Shown here: positions 51,107 through 58,795 of the stretch, one piece after another
Layout of the letters: every line of letters starts with the position of its first letter
Numbering within the stretch: the stretch's first letter is position 1
Assembly (NCBI GenBank): GCA_944385535.1
Contig: CALWXR010000005.1
Span: forward strand, 1 to 62,473
DNA length: 62,473 bases
Direction of reading: 5' to 3'
DNA from: an uncultured Oscillospiraceae bacterium
GTDB taxonomy: Bacteria > Bacillota > Clostridia > Oscillospirales > Oscillospiraceae
The notes under the pieces: generated by a model
Told to the model about the DNA's origin: nothing
Databases searched by the model: none
Seen by the model: the letters and a program-made list of their open reading frames with translations, nothing else
Program-made: the position numbers and the translations under genes

Positions 51107-52561
51107 ATGGATCACAGCCAACTGCACATGATCGACCTTGCCATCATCGTGGTGTACCTGATTTCCATGGTGTCCATCGGATTTGTGGTAGTCAAAAGAA
51201 TCAACAATTCCGATGACTATTACACAGCCGGCCGCTCCTTTGGCCCCCTGGTACTGATGGCCACGGTTTGCGCAACCATCATCGGCGGCAGCGGGCTCAT
51301 GGGCCGGGCAGGGGTGGCTTATTCCGATGGCTTCAAGGCCGTCATGACCGCCATTCCGTACCTGCTGGGCATGTTTCTGTTTTCGGGCTATTGCGGCAGA
51401 ATCTCCGACATTGGCACACAGTACAACATTGCCTCCATCCCGGAGCTTTTTGAGCGTCGGTTCGGCAAAACCGCAAAGATTATCCTGGCGGCTATGATCG
51501 CCTTCACCATGATGGGCACCGTGGCCTCCCAGGTCACCGCCACCGCCACCATCGTCAATATGCTGGGCAATGAGTTCGGCATTACCTACGAAATGGGCGC
51601 GTTGATTGCCACGGTGGTGTTTATGGTCTACACCGCCACCGCCGGCCTTTTTGGCGTGGTTTATACCGATGTGCTGCAGTTTTATATGCTGCTGCTCTTT
51701 GTATACATTCTGATCCCCACCGCCTCAATCATTAAGATTGGCGGTATCGGTAACTTCATGGAAAACCTGATGACCCAGACGCCGGAGCTGGCCAAGCCCT
51801 ATATCAACGGCGACATCATCGGCGATATCGTCACCTACTTGGTATTTACCATGGCAGGAGCGGAGATGTGGCAGCGCGCCTTTGCCGCCAAGGATCGCAA
51901 ATCCGCCAAGAAGGGGATGTTCCTGGGCACCGCCGTCTATGGCGTCACCATCATTCTGGTGTACTTCATGGGGCTTGCGGCCCATCAGCTGGTGCCCGAT
52001 GAGGTCATCGCCGGCTACGGAAACACCGACGCGGTGGTGCCCGCCCTGGCCATTACCATTTTACCCATCGGCCTTACCGGTTTGGCCCTGTCCGGACTTC
52101 TTTCCGTAATCATGTCCACAGCGGACAGCTATCTTCTGGTGTCTGTTCAGGCCTGTGTCAGCGACATCGGCAAAACCCTCTGCCCAAATATGAAGGATAA
52201 AACAGAGATGCTTTTGTCCCGGATCTTCTCCATCATTTTGCCTCTGGGCGCCCTGGCCATCGCGCTTTACTTGAAAAACGCCTACCAGATTCTCATGTTC
52301 GCCTGGACCTTCTACGCGGCCGCGGCGGGCCTGCCTGCCTTTGCGGCCCTGTTCTGGAAGAAGGCCACCAACGCCGGAATCATTGCCGGTATGGTGGGCG
52401 GCTTTGTGGTGTGCATCGGCTGGAAGCTGGCAGGCCAGCCCTTCGGCATCGGCGCCGCCCTTCCCGGCGTCATTGCCTGCGGCATTCTGCTGATCACGGT
52501 AAGCCTGCTGACCTGTAAGAAATACCCATCCACCTTCCTGTCCGTCAAAAAGGAAGCGTAA
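51107..52561 (+). CDS. Sodium:solute symporter (SSS family)
   Basis: A 484-residue polytopic protein with about 13 membrane helices. It has the SSS features DDYYTAGRSFGPLVLMATV near the N-terminus, GGSGLMGRAGVAYSDGF (about residues 61-77) and VMSTADSYLLV near residue 340. It imports an organic solute with sodium; the substrate is unknown. The ATG at 51107 has GAAAGGGG upstream. An in-frame ATG at 51002 lies inside a terminator-like hairpin and is unlikely to be used. Confidence 0.92.
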   Translation: MDHSQLHMIDLAIIVVYLISMVSIGFVVVKRINNSDDYYTAGRSFGPLVLMATVCATIIGGSGLMGRAGVAYSDGFKAVMTAIPYLLGMFLFSGYCGRISDIGTQYNIASIPELFERRFGKTAKIILAAMIAFTMMGTVASQVTATATIVNMLGNEFGITYEMGALIATVVFMVYTATAGLFGVVYTDVLQFYMLLLFVYILIPTASIIKIGGIGNFMENLMTQTPELAKPYINGDIIGDIVTYLVFTMAGAEMWQRAFAAKDRKSAKKGMFLGTAVYGVTIILVYFMGLAAHQLVPDEVIAGYGNTDAVVPALAITILPIGLTGLALSGLLSVIMSTADSYLLVSVQACVSDIGKTLCPNMKDKTEMLLSRIFSIILPLGALAIALYLKNAYQILMFAWTFYAAAAGLPAFAALFWKKATNAGIIAGMVGGFVVCIGWKLAGQPFGIGAALPGVIACGILLITVSLLTCKKYPSTFLSVKKEA

Positions 52562-52662
52562 ATGGATGATCCCGGGCGCGCCGCAAAACCATCGTCCTAC
52601 CCAACACCGTAGGAAGATCCCAGCGCTTACGGACGGAGAAGGGAACGCTGCATGGCAATAAA

Positions 52663-52707
52663 AAGAACGCTGACAGGGACACAGATCGTATCCTTATCAG
52701 CGTTCTT
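52663..52707 (-). terminator. Terminator-like hairpin, minus orientation
   Basis: An 11-pair stem AAGAACGCTGA/TCAGCGTTCTT with partial pairing in the loop. On the minus strand it ends in TTCTTTTTATT. It lies about 60 bases beyond the tRNA-Leu terminator, so it may end a separate short transcript; on the plus strand it may also serve the symporter gene. Confidence 0.6.
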
Positions 52708-52765
52708 ATCTGGAACATCCCAACACTATAGATGCCAGTTCCGTTACCGGGCGGTAATCTGCGAG

Positions 52766-52800
52766 AAAGCAAAAGGCCCGGAGCGCATTGGCTCCAGGCC
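52766..52800 (-). terminator. Terminator of tRNA-Leu
   Basis: Ten-pair stem GGCCTGGAGC/GCTCCGGGCC followed by TTTTGCTTT on the minus strand, just after the tRNA 3' end. Confidence 0.85.
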
Positions 52801-52808
52801 CTGCCTGG

Positions 52809-52891
52809 TGGTGCGAGAGATGGGACTCGAACCCACACGGCGTAACCACACGCACCTCAAACGTGCTTGTCTACCATTCCAACACTCTCGC
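52809..52891 (-). tRNA. tRNA-Leu (GAG)
   Basis: An 83-base class II tRNA with acceptor GCGAGAG/CTCTCGC and an anticodon stem CACGT/GCGTG around TTGAGGT (anticodon GAG). It has a short variable arm, T loop TTCGAGT and an encoded CCA end. Confidence 0.93.
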
Positions 52892-52905
52892 AAACATGCT
52901 TAGTT

Positions 52906-52934
52906 ATTATAACCGGCCATTTGACTTTTGTCAA
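52906..52934 (-). promoter_or_regulatory. Consensus promoter of tRNA-Leu
   Basis: TTGACA, 17 bases, TATAAT on the minus strand, about 15 bases before the tRNA 5' end. Confidence 0.9.
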
Positions 52935-52946
52935 TACTTTTCTCCG

Positions 52947-52996
52947 AAAAAAGAGATTTCCCGCCTGGCAGCGGAGCTGCCGGGCGGGGATCTCTT
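52947..52996 (-). terminator. Terminator of the sorting-signal protein gene
   Basis: A long hairpin containing GAGAT...ATCTC, CCGCC...GCGGG and an inner GGCAG/CTGCC, followed by six Ts on the minus strand. It separates this gene from the tRNA-Leu promoter. Confidence 0.85.
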
Positions 52997-53005
52997 TTCC
53001 TTCCG

Positions 53006-53566
53006 TTACATTCTTTTATTCCTGCCGTCTATCAGCATCACAAGCCCCAGCCCGGACAGTACCAGGGCCATGGCGGCAACGATGGGCGCCGGATGCTGGC
53101 CGGTTTTGGGCGGCGGATCCCATGCCTGCTGCGCTTGCGCCATCAACTGGCAGTTCCACTGTCCCCCCTGGGGCATACCCACCAGCATCGCCTCCATAGG
53201 CTCCCCGATCTGGTCAGTCTGAGTCTGGGCCAGAAGATACAGCCCCGGAGCAAGCTCGGTAAACTCCGCGGTTCCCTCGTCATCCAGAGGCAGTACGACA
53301 CCTTGCCCCTGAACCTGTTCCCACAGCCACTGGGCCAGGAGGCCGCTGCCGGCGTCCTCCTCCTTGATCAGGCCGCCCCCGAATTCCTCCGTCAGCCGGT
53401 AGCCGCCTGCCGCCGGCTCCCCCACCTGATGCAGCGTCACCGTTCCGCCGGAAACCGCCTGTTCTCCCTGCCTCAGCGTCACCCGGAGGGAACCGGTTTT
53501 TTCCACCGCCCCCAATCCCAGCAGCACCCAGCAAGACAGGAGCCCAAATAACAGCCATCTTCGCAT
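53006..53566 (-). CDS. Small surface protein with SpaA-like domain and PPKTG sorting signal
   Basis: A 186-residue exported protein. The N-terminus is a signal peptide (hydrophobic residues 4-19). The body (about 24-120) has SLRVTLRQGEQAVSGGTVTL and a later AEFTELAPGLYLLAQTQT, the pattern of SpaA/Cna-B-type beta domains. The C-terminus has PPKTG (about residue 151), a hydrophobic helix and RNKRM, a complete sorting signal. The PPxTG form differs from LPxTG and resembles substrates of clostridial class B sortases. No sortase gene is in the window. Confidence 0.75.
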   Translation of the reverse strand: MRRWLLFGLLSCWVLLGLGAVEKTGSLRVTLRQGEQAVSGGTVTLHQVGEPAAGGYRLTEEFGGGLIKEEDAGSGLLAQWLWEQVQGQGVVLPLDDEGTAEFTELAPGLYLLAQTQTDQIGEPMEAMLVGMPQGGQWNCQLMAQAQQAWDPPPKTGQHPAPIVAAMALVLSGLGLVMLIDGRNKRM

Positions 53567-53907
53567 CCGCCTCTCCCCTTTCGTGATATGGCTTCAGTAT
53601 ACACGCCGGAGTAAGCGCAAGCAGTCGAAGCCAGTTTGGGAAAAGCAAAATCATTTTCCTATTTTCTTACATGATAACGCAGGATATCCTAGGATTATTT
53701 ACCAGAATTCCGAACTTTTTAAAAAAGTGGCTGTTTCCAAAATATGCCGATGAAAAAGGATGGGCGAAACGAAAGCGGGGCGGGTGCGCGACTTTCCGGC
53801 CCCGAGGCATCGCTCACTTCTAAAACAAATTTCCCAGCTTGGCACAGCAAGCCGGGAAATTTGAACAGGGTGTTGTTTGATTTATACGGATTCTCTTTTA
53901 AACAATT
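53567..53907. other. Gap between surface-protein and aminotransferase genes
   Basis: No open frame here looks coding. It holds the leader of the surface-protein gene (AAAGGGGAGAGG before its ATG, TATACT near 53597), a palindrome AGGATATCCT near 53668 and the aminotransferase terminator at 53827-53862. Nothing else is seen. Confidence 0.5.
53827..53862 (-). terminator. Terminator of the symporter-aminotransferase operon
   Basis: AAATTTCCC-x-GCTTG paired with CAAGC-x-GGGAAATTT around a 6-base loop, then GTTTT on the minus strand. Confidence 0.75.
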
Positions 53908-55131
53908 TTAGTCCACCGCCACAGGCTTGACCTTCATTACCAGACGCTGGTATTGGGAAATGCCCATAGCCAGAGCGTCCATGGCCCGTTCCAGATCCTC
54001 CTGCTTCAGCACATAGGCGATCCGCACCTCGTTGACGCCCTTGCCCGGCGTTTCGTAGAAGGGCGCGCCCGGGGCGAACATCACCGTATCCCCCCGGTAG
54101 TCAAAGTGCTCCAGCAGCCAATACTGGAACTTGTCCGCGTCGTCCACAGGAAGGCTCGCCATGACATAGAAGGCCCCCATAGGCTCCTCCACCACCACAC
54201 CGGGGATCTTCCGCAGCTTGGAGATCACCGTATCCCGGCGGCGCTGGTATTCCGCCTTACAGACGCGGAAGAAGTCCTGATCCACAGAGTACAGCGCCGA
54301 AGCGCCGATCTGGTCAATGGTGGCTACCGACAGCCGGGACTGGCAGAACTTCAGCAGCGCCGCCTGCAGCTCCTGATTCCGGGTGACCACACAGCCCACC
54401 CTGGCGCCGCAGGCGGAGAACCGCTTGGACACCGAATCGATGATTACCAGGTTTTCATCAATGTCCCGGAACCGGGCCATGGTGGGCACGCCGAACTTAT
54501 CGTCATAGCAGAATTCCCGGTATACCTCATCACAGATCAGAAACAGGTTGTGCTCCTTGGCAATATCCGCGATCATCCGCATCTCCTGCTCGTCCAGCAC
54601 CACACCGGTGGGGTTGCCGGGGTTGGTGATGAGAATGGCCCGGGTGTTTTTGGTGATGAGGCTTTCGATCCGCTCCCGCTTGGCGTAGCGGTAGCCCTCC
54701 CAGGGATTGGTGGGCAGGGCCCGGATGACGCCGCCGGCGGCATGGACGAAGGTGGTGTAGTTGGGATAGTAGGGCTCGGGAATGATCACTTCTGTGTAAG
54801 GATCCAGAATGCTCAGACAGGTCAGCAGCAGCGCTTCGCTGCCGCCGGTGGTGACCAGCACATCCTCCGGCGCCAGATCCACCCCCAGCTTGGAATAATA
54901 GCCCCGGATGGCGTCCACCAGCACCGGCATACCGGGAGACTCGGCATAGGCCAGGGTACGCTCGTCGAAACTGCGCACCGCTTCAAAGTAAGCCTTGGGC
55001 GTGGGCAGATCCGGCTGGCCGATGTTCAGGTGATAGATCTTCTTCCCTTTTTTCTCAGCGGCCAAGGCGTACGGGTGGAATTTGCGCATAGGGGAGGGTT
55101 CACAACGGTTGGCGTTTATAGAAATCTGCAT
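53908..55131 (-). CDS. Class I/II PLP-dependent aminotransferase
   Basis: A 407-residue aminotransferase. It has the N-terminal IGQPDLPTP, the cofactor-binding VTTGGSEALLL, NPGNPTGVV, CDEVYREF and the PLP lysine in DSVSKRFSACGARVG (about residue 242). The family includes aspartate, alanine and aromatic enzymes. The overlap with an alanine/glycine-type sodium symporter suggests that alanine is the amino donor, an inference from context. The ATG at 55131 has GGAGG upstream and lies inside the end of the symporter gene. Confidence 0.9.
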   Translation of the reverse strand: MQISINANRCEPSPMRKFHPYALAAEKKGKKIYHLNIGQPDLPTPKAYFEAVRSFDERTLAYAESPGMPVLVDAIRGYYSKLGVDLAPEDVLVTTGGSEALLLTCLSILDPYTEVIIPEPYYPNYTTFVHAAGGVIRALPTNPWEGYRYAKRERIESLITKNTRAILITNPGNPTGVVLDEQEMRMIADIAKEHNLFLICDEVYREFCYDDKFGVPTMARFRDIDENLVIIDSVSKRFSACGARVGCVVTRNQELQAALLKFCQSRLSVATIDQIGASALYSVDQDFFRVCKAEYQRRRDTVISKLRKIPGVVVEEPMGAFYVMASLPVDDADKFQYWLLEHFDYRGDTVMFAPGAPFYETPGKGVNEVRIAYVLKQEDLERAMDALAMGISQYQRLVMKVKPVAVD

Positions 55132-56513
55132 AAGATACCTCCACCGGCTTGCTGTTCGCCGGATTTTTTATATTCTTCCGTAAGACGGGCCGCCTCTTTG
55201 GACAGGCCTGCCAGGGCGATCAAATTGGGAATTGCCATCAGGCCGTTTACCGTTTCCGCCAGCATCCAGACGGTTTCGGTATTCATACAGGCCCCGGCTA
55301 CCACCGCCGCCATCTCAGCAGCTGCAAAGAATTTCCAGGCCTTTGGGCCAAAGAGGAACTGGGCGCATCTTGCCCCATACAGTCCCCAGCCCAGCACTGT
55401 GGCAAAGGCAAAGCATGTCAGGGCCCCGGCCAGGAAGAAGTAGGCCCCATCCCCGTAAACCAGGGAAAAAGCCCTGCCGGTCAGCTCCCCGCCTCCATCC
55501 GTCCCATAGGGAATGGACACGCCGCTGACCAAAATCACCAGGGCCGTCAGGGTGCAGATCACAATGGTATCCAGAAACACCTCCACGATCCCCATCAGCC
55601 CCTGCTCCGCCGGATGCTCCGTCTCCGCGGCAGCGTGGGCAATGGACGCGGTGCCCATGCCCGCTTCGTTGGTAAAGACCCCCCGGCTGCATCCGATCCG
55701 CAGAGCCTGAAAGGCAGAGCCCAGCATGCCGCCGGTCACCGCCCGGGGAGAAAAAGCGCCCTGAAGGATACTCCAGAGGGCCCCCGGAATGTCGTTTCCA
55801 TGGACGATCAGCACACCGGCGCACAGCAAAATATACCCAACGGACACAAACGGCACCAGCCCTTCCGCCACTGCGCCGATCCGTGCCGCCCCGCCCAGAA
55901 GCATGGCTCCAATGAGGATCGCCAGCGCGCCTCCCATCAGGGCGTTTCCCGCCGGGGAGGCTTCCACCCCCAGCCGGGACAGCATGCCGTTGATCCCGGA
56001 GAGCATGGCGTTGACCTGGGTAGTATTTCCCACACCAAAGGCGGCTATAGCACCGAACAGGCTGTAGCATACCGCCAGGGGCGCGAATCGTTTCCCCAAG
56101 CCCTGGGTGATCACATACATAGGCCCGCCGATATAGCCGTTTTCGCTTTTGATCCGGTAGCGCACCGCCAAAGTGACCTCGGCAAATTTGGTTGCCATGC
56201 CCAAAATGCCGCAGATCCACATCCAGAATACGGCTCCCGGCCCGCCCAGGCAGATGGCCCCGGCCACGCCCACCAGATTCCCGGTGCCTACGGTGGCCGC
56301 CAAAGCGGTACACAGGGCCTGAAAGGGGGATGTCCCCTGTCCCGTTTTCGACTCCCGGCGCAGCTGCCGGACAAAGGTTTTGATCGCCCTGGGAAACAGA
56401 GTGATCTGGACAAATTTCAGCCGGACACTCAGATACAGCCCCACGCCGATGATGCAGATCAGCGCCGGCGCCCCCCAGACAAAGTCATGGATAAGCCGAA
56501 TCATTTTGGTCAT
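55116..56513 (-). CDS. Sodium:alanine/glycine symporter (AGCS family)
   Basis: A 465-residue polytopic transporter. It has LIHDFVWGAPALICIIGVG at the N-terminus, ALCTALAATVGTGNLVGVA (the AGCS substrate/sodium region, about residues 66-84) and GCSRGVFTNEAGMGTASIAHA. It imports alanine or glycine with sodium. The ATG at 56513 has GGGAGG five bases before it. The gene overlaps the aminotransferase by 16 bases. A palindrome GTCAC-C-GTGAC lies at 56557-56567 upstream and may be an operator. Confidence 0.93.
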   Translation of the reverse strand: MTKMIRLIHDFVWGAPALICIIGVGLYLSVRLKFVQITLFPRAIKTFVRQLRRESKTGQGTSPFQALCTALAATVGTGNLVGVAGAICLGGPGAVFWMWICGILGMATKFAEVTLAVRYRIKSENGYIGGPMYVITQGLGKRFAPLAVCYSLFGAIAAFGVGNTTQVNAMLSGINGMLSRLGVEASPAGNALMGGALAILIGAMLLGGAARIGAVAEGLVPFVSVGYILLCAGVLIVHGNDIPGALWSILQGAFSPRAVTGGMLGSAFQALRIGCSRGVFTNEAGMGTASIAHAAAETEHPAEQGLMGIVEVFLDTIVICTLTALVILVSGVSIPYGTDGGGELTGRAFSLVYGDGAYFFLAGALTCFAFATVLGWGLYGARCAQFLFGPKAWKFFAAAEMAAVVAGACMNTETVWMLAETVNGLMAIPNLIALAGLSKEAARLTEEYKKSGEQQAGGGILCRFL

Positions 56514-56585
56514 GATTTCCTCCCAGTTTATCATCTTTTTGTGACTTTCGCAAGATGTCACCGTGACTTTTTTCCAAAATGCTGC

Positions 56586-56620
56586 AAAAAGCGGTTTTCT
56601 CTACAAAGAAAACCGCTTTT
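56586..56620 (-). terminator. Terminator of the truA-arsC unit
   Basis: A stem of about 13 pairs, AAAAGCGGTTTTC/GAAAACCGCTTTT, with an 8-base loop and T runs on both sides. Confidence 0.88.
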
Positions 56621-56635
56621 GTTCACAGCTGTATT

Positions 56636-56977
56636 CTATTCCCAGGCAGCCCAGACCTCCGGGCAGTAGCCTACCGTGGCCTGCTTGCCGTTGCGCACCA
56701 CCGGCGTTTTCATCAGAGCGGGGTCGTCAAAGACCTTATCCTCCTTGGCGATTGGGTCATCCATGTACTTCATCAGGGTGATCTCCGGGGACTTCCCTTC
56801 CCAGTCGATGAGCTTGTCGATGCCCCCCACCGCCCGCAGGACGCTGTCGAATTCCTTGGGAGACATGCCGTATTTTTTCAAATCAACGGACTGGAACTTG
56901 ATCCGCCGCTCTTTAAACCAGCGTTCCGCCTTTTTGGTATCAAAGCACTTGGCCTTGCCGAAAATCTGAATATTCAA
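56636..56977 (-). CDS. ArsC/Spx-family thioredoxin-fold protein
   Basis: A 113-residue protein of the ArsC/Spx family. IQIFGKAKCFDTKKAERWF holds one active-site-type Cys (CFDT, not CxxC), and a later TPVVRNGKQATVGY fits the cis-Pro and C-terminal part. It could be a glutaredoxin-type reductase or a regulator; Spx would normally have CxxC. The start is TTG at 56977: GGAGG stands seven bases before it, and it overlaps the truA stop as TTGA. An upstream in-frame ATG lies inside the ribosome-binding region. Confidence 0.85.
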   Translation of the reverse strand: MNIQIFGKAKCFDTKKAERWFKERRIKFQSVDLKKYGMSPKEFDSVLRAVGGIDKLIDWEGKSPEITLMKYMDDPIAKEDKVFDDPALMKTPVVRNGKQATVGYCPEVWAAWE

Positions 56978-57708
56978 TACATTACCTCCATCAGACACAG
57001 TCCCTGGGCCGGGGCCAGGAAGCCTGCCTCCGCCCGCTTGCCGCCGAAAAGCCGGGGAATGGAATCCTGATCCCGGTCTCCCCTGCCCACTTCCACTAAG
57101 GTGCCCACCAGAATGCGCACCATGCTGTGCAGGAAGCCGTTGCCGGTGACAAAGATCCGCAGTTCCTCCCCGCAGCGCCGGATCTCAATGGAACGGATAA
57201 AGCGAACCGTGGACTTTTTCATTTTGGCATTGCCGCAGAAGGCGGAGAAGTCATGCTCGCCCAAAAGGTATTCCGCCGCCCGCTCCATGGCCCCGGTGTC
57301 CAGCCGCTCCTCCATCACCGTCACATACCGGCGCTGAAACACACAGGGCCGGTCGCTGTTCCAGATCCGGTAGCAGTAGGTCTTTTCCTTGGCGTTCAGC
57401 CGGGCATGGAACCGGGGCGAGACGTCCTTACAGGAGTATATGCCAATATCCTCCGGCAGATACCGGCGCAGATTCGCCAGAATCTCACCGGACGGCATTT
57501 GGCTTTGGCAGTGGAAGTTGGCTACCTGGCCCCGGGCGTGAACCCCGGCGTCGGTGCGGCCGCTTCCGCTGATCTCAATTTCCTCCCCCAGGATCCGGGA
57601 AAGGGCCGTCTCCAGCTTTCCTTGAATGGTGTCGTCCCTTCCCGGCAAACGCTGCCACCCCCGGTAGCGGGTGCCGTCATAGCAGATATCAAGCCGCAGA
57701 TTCCGCAT
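56974..57708 (-). CDS. truA: tRNA pseudouridine(38-40) synthase
   Basis: TruA isomerises uridines 38-40 in the tRNA anticodon arm. The 244-residue protein begins LRLDICYDGTRYRGWQ and has the catalytic Asp in SGSGRTDAGVHARGQ (Asp near residue 54), then RFHARLNAKEKTYCYRI. The ATG at 57708 was chosen because the family sequence starts there and GGAGG stands just before it; upstream in-frame codons belong to a small gene in another phase. Confidence 0.96.
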   Translation of the reverse strand: MRNLRLDICYDGTRYRGWQRLPGRDDTIQGKLETALSRILGEEIEISGSGRTDAGVHARGQVANFHCQSQMPSGEILANLRRYLPEDIGIYSCKDVSPRFHARLNAKEKTYCYRIWNSDRPCVFQRRYVTVMEERLDTGAMERAAEYLLGEHDFSAFCGNAKMKKSTVRFIRSIEIRRCGEELRIFVTGNGFLHSMVRILVGTLVEVGRGDRDQDSIPRLFGGKRAEAGFLAPAQGLCLMEVMY

Positions 57709-57817
57709 ACTCCTCCAGTTCCTCTCTGGCTTCCCATTCGGTGTCCGCGGAAAACAGGAACCGTCCGTTTTCGTCATACACCTGAACGTGTCCGCACACA
57801 TAACGCATAGAATACAT
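57689..57817 (-). CDS. Small protein encoded just upstream of truA (42 residues)
   Basis: A short open frame reading MYSMRYVCGHVQVYDENGR..., with LFSADTEWEAREELEEYAES at the end. AAAGGAG stands about nine bases before the ATG at 57817; a second ATG six bases earlier is too close to the site. Its end overlaps the truA start by 20 bases, so truA may be translationally coupled. The sequence is protein-like (beta strand plus acidic helix) and has one Cys. No function is known to me. Confidence 0.6.
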   Translation of the reverse strand: MYSMRYVCGHVQVYDENGRFLFSADTEWEAREELEEYAESAA

Positions 57818-57992
57818 ACCCATCGCTCCTTTGTCTTTGTGGTTGTATTCTAGCAGTTTAATTGTCCAATAAAACGTACTTTTTAAAATTGCCAGGTTAT
57901 TTTCTTTCCCAGCATCAAAAGGCGATTTGACGCTGATGTTCCCCCGGCCGCCTGTCTTAGGGATACAAGCTGCCGGGGCTTGGGTTTATTCT

Positions 57993-58733
57993 TTATTCAT
58001 AGTGATTGGGCTGGGTAACGTCTCCAAAGACGGAAGGATCCATCGGCTCCCCGGTGCCGGTCAGATTCAGCGCAAACCCCTCTGCCCCGTCGCCGTCTAC
58101 GGTTCCGATAATCATGGCCGCGCACAGGTCCCCGCCGGCGTCTATATAGGGCCTTGCCCCGTCCAGATTTTCCCGGGTCCAGGTCAGCGCTTTCTGGTAG
58201 TAGCTTTCCTCCTGGATTCCGGCGGAGTTCTGTTCATACAGCTCGCGGCACCGCTCCTCCGCCGCCGCTTCCAGCGCTTCCCGGTATTCCTCCCGGGTCA
58301 TACCGAACGCGGAAAGCAGCGCTTCGTCCTTCACGCCGTAGGAATACGCCAGCTGTGCCAGACTGGGAAAGTCGGGACATTCCACCACGCTTTCCTCCAA
58401 AAGCCCATGGTACAGCTCTGTATAGATCTGATCATTCACTTCCTCAATCTGAGGAAGCTCCAGGTTGACCCGGGGGATGTGATAATACATCCGGTGGGTG
58501 AACACAGGATAGTCCACAGACGCGAAGGAATCGTTAAAATAGGCGTCAGAAACCAGAGGCAGTTCCGGTATGTCCGGGGTCTCCGCAGGCTCCGTATCGG
58601 ACTCCCCGGGGAGGGAAGCGGATATGGTTTGGACAGTTCCGGAAGTTTCTTCCGGCTGACCGGCACACCCGGCGCCGCCAAGGCCCAAGATCAGAATCAG
58701 CATAAGCGCGGCAAGACAGTATCCGCCCCGCAT
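57993..58733 (-). CDS. Putative lipoprotein with DUF3298/RsiV-like region
   Basis: A 246-residue exported protein. The N-terminus has a hydrophobic segment ending GLGGAGC, a lipobox with Cys near residue 23, then a Ser/Thr/Pro-rich spacer. The mature part has VDYPVFTHRMYYHIPRVNLE and later AYSYGVKDEALLSAFGMTRE, and resembles the extracellular region of RsiV-type and DUF3298 proteins. The resemblance is loose. A strong ribosome-binding site sits about 27 bases upstream, in front of a five-codon reading frame rather than this ATG. Confidence 0.6.
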   Translation of the reverse strand: MRGGYCLAALMLILILGLGGAGCAGQPEETSGTVQTISASLPGESDTEPAETPDIPELPLVSDAYFNDSFASVDYPVFTHRMYYHIPRVNLELPQIEEVNDQIYTELYHGLLEESVVECPDFPSLAQLAYSYGVKDEALLSAFGMTREEYREALEAAAEERCRELYEQNSAGIQEESYYQKALTWTRENLDGARPYIDAGGDLCAAMIIGTVDGDGAEGFALNLTGTGEPMDPSVFGDVTQPNHYE

Positions 58734-58751
58734 TTAATAACGGTCAAACAC
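58734..58751 (-). CDS. Five-codon upstream reading frame (MFDRY)
   Basis: AAGGAGG, eight bases, then GTG TTT GAC CGT TAT TAA, with the TAA immediately followed by the lipoprotein ATG. The good ribosome-binding site fits this mini-frame and not the downstream ATG, which suggests translational coupling or a leader peptide. Confidence 0.4.
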   Translation of the reverse strand: MFDRY

Positions 58752-58795
58752 AATGATTGCCTCCTTCAAAAATGAAGCGTTGGAGAGATTCTCCG

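Noticed and set aside
56525-56553. TTGCGA-N17-TAAACT as promoter of the AGCS symporter
   Set aside because: The transcript would start inside or after the ribosome-binding site, giving an almost leaderless mRNA. The real promoter is probably farther upstream or read-through.
53953-56669. Long plus-strand frames opposite the aminotransferase and AGCS genes
   Set aside because: Mirror frames of two well-supported minus-strand genes; His/Gln/Arg-rich composition typical of antisense translation.
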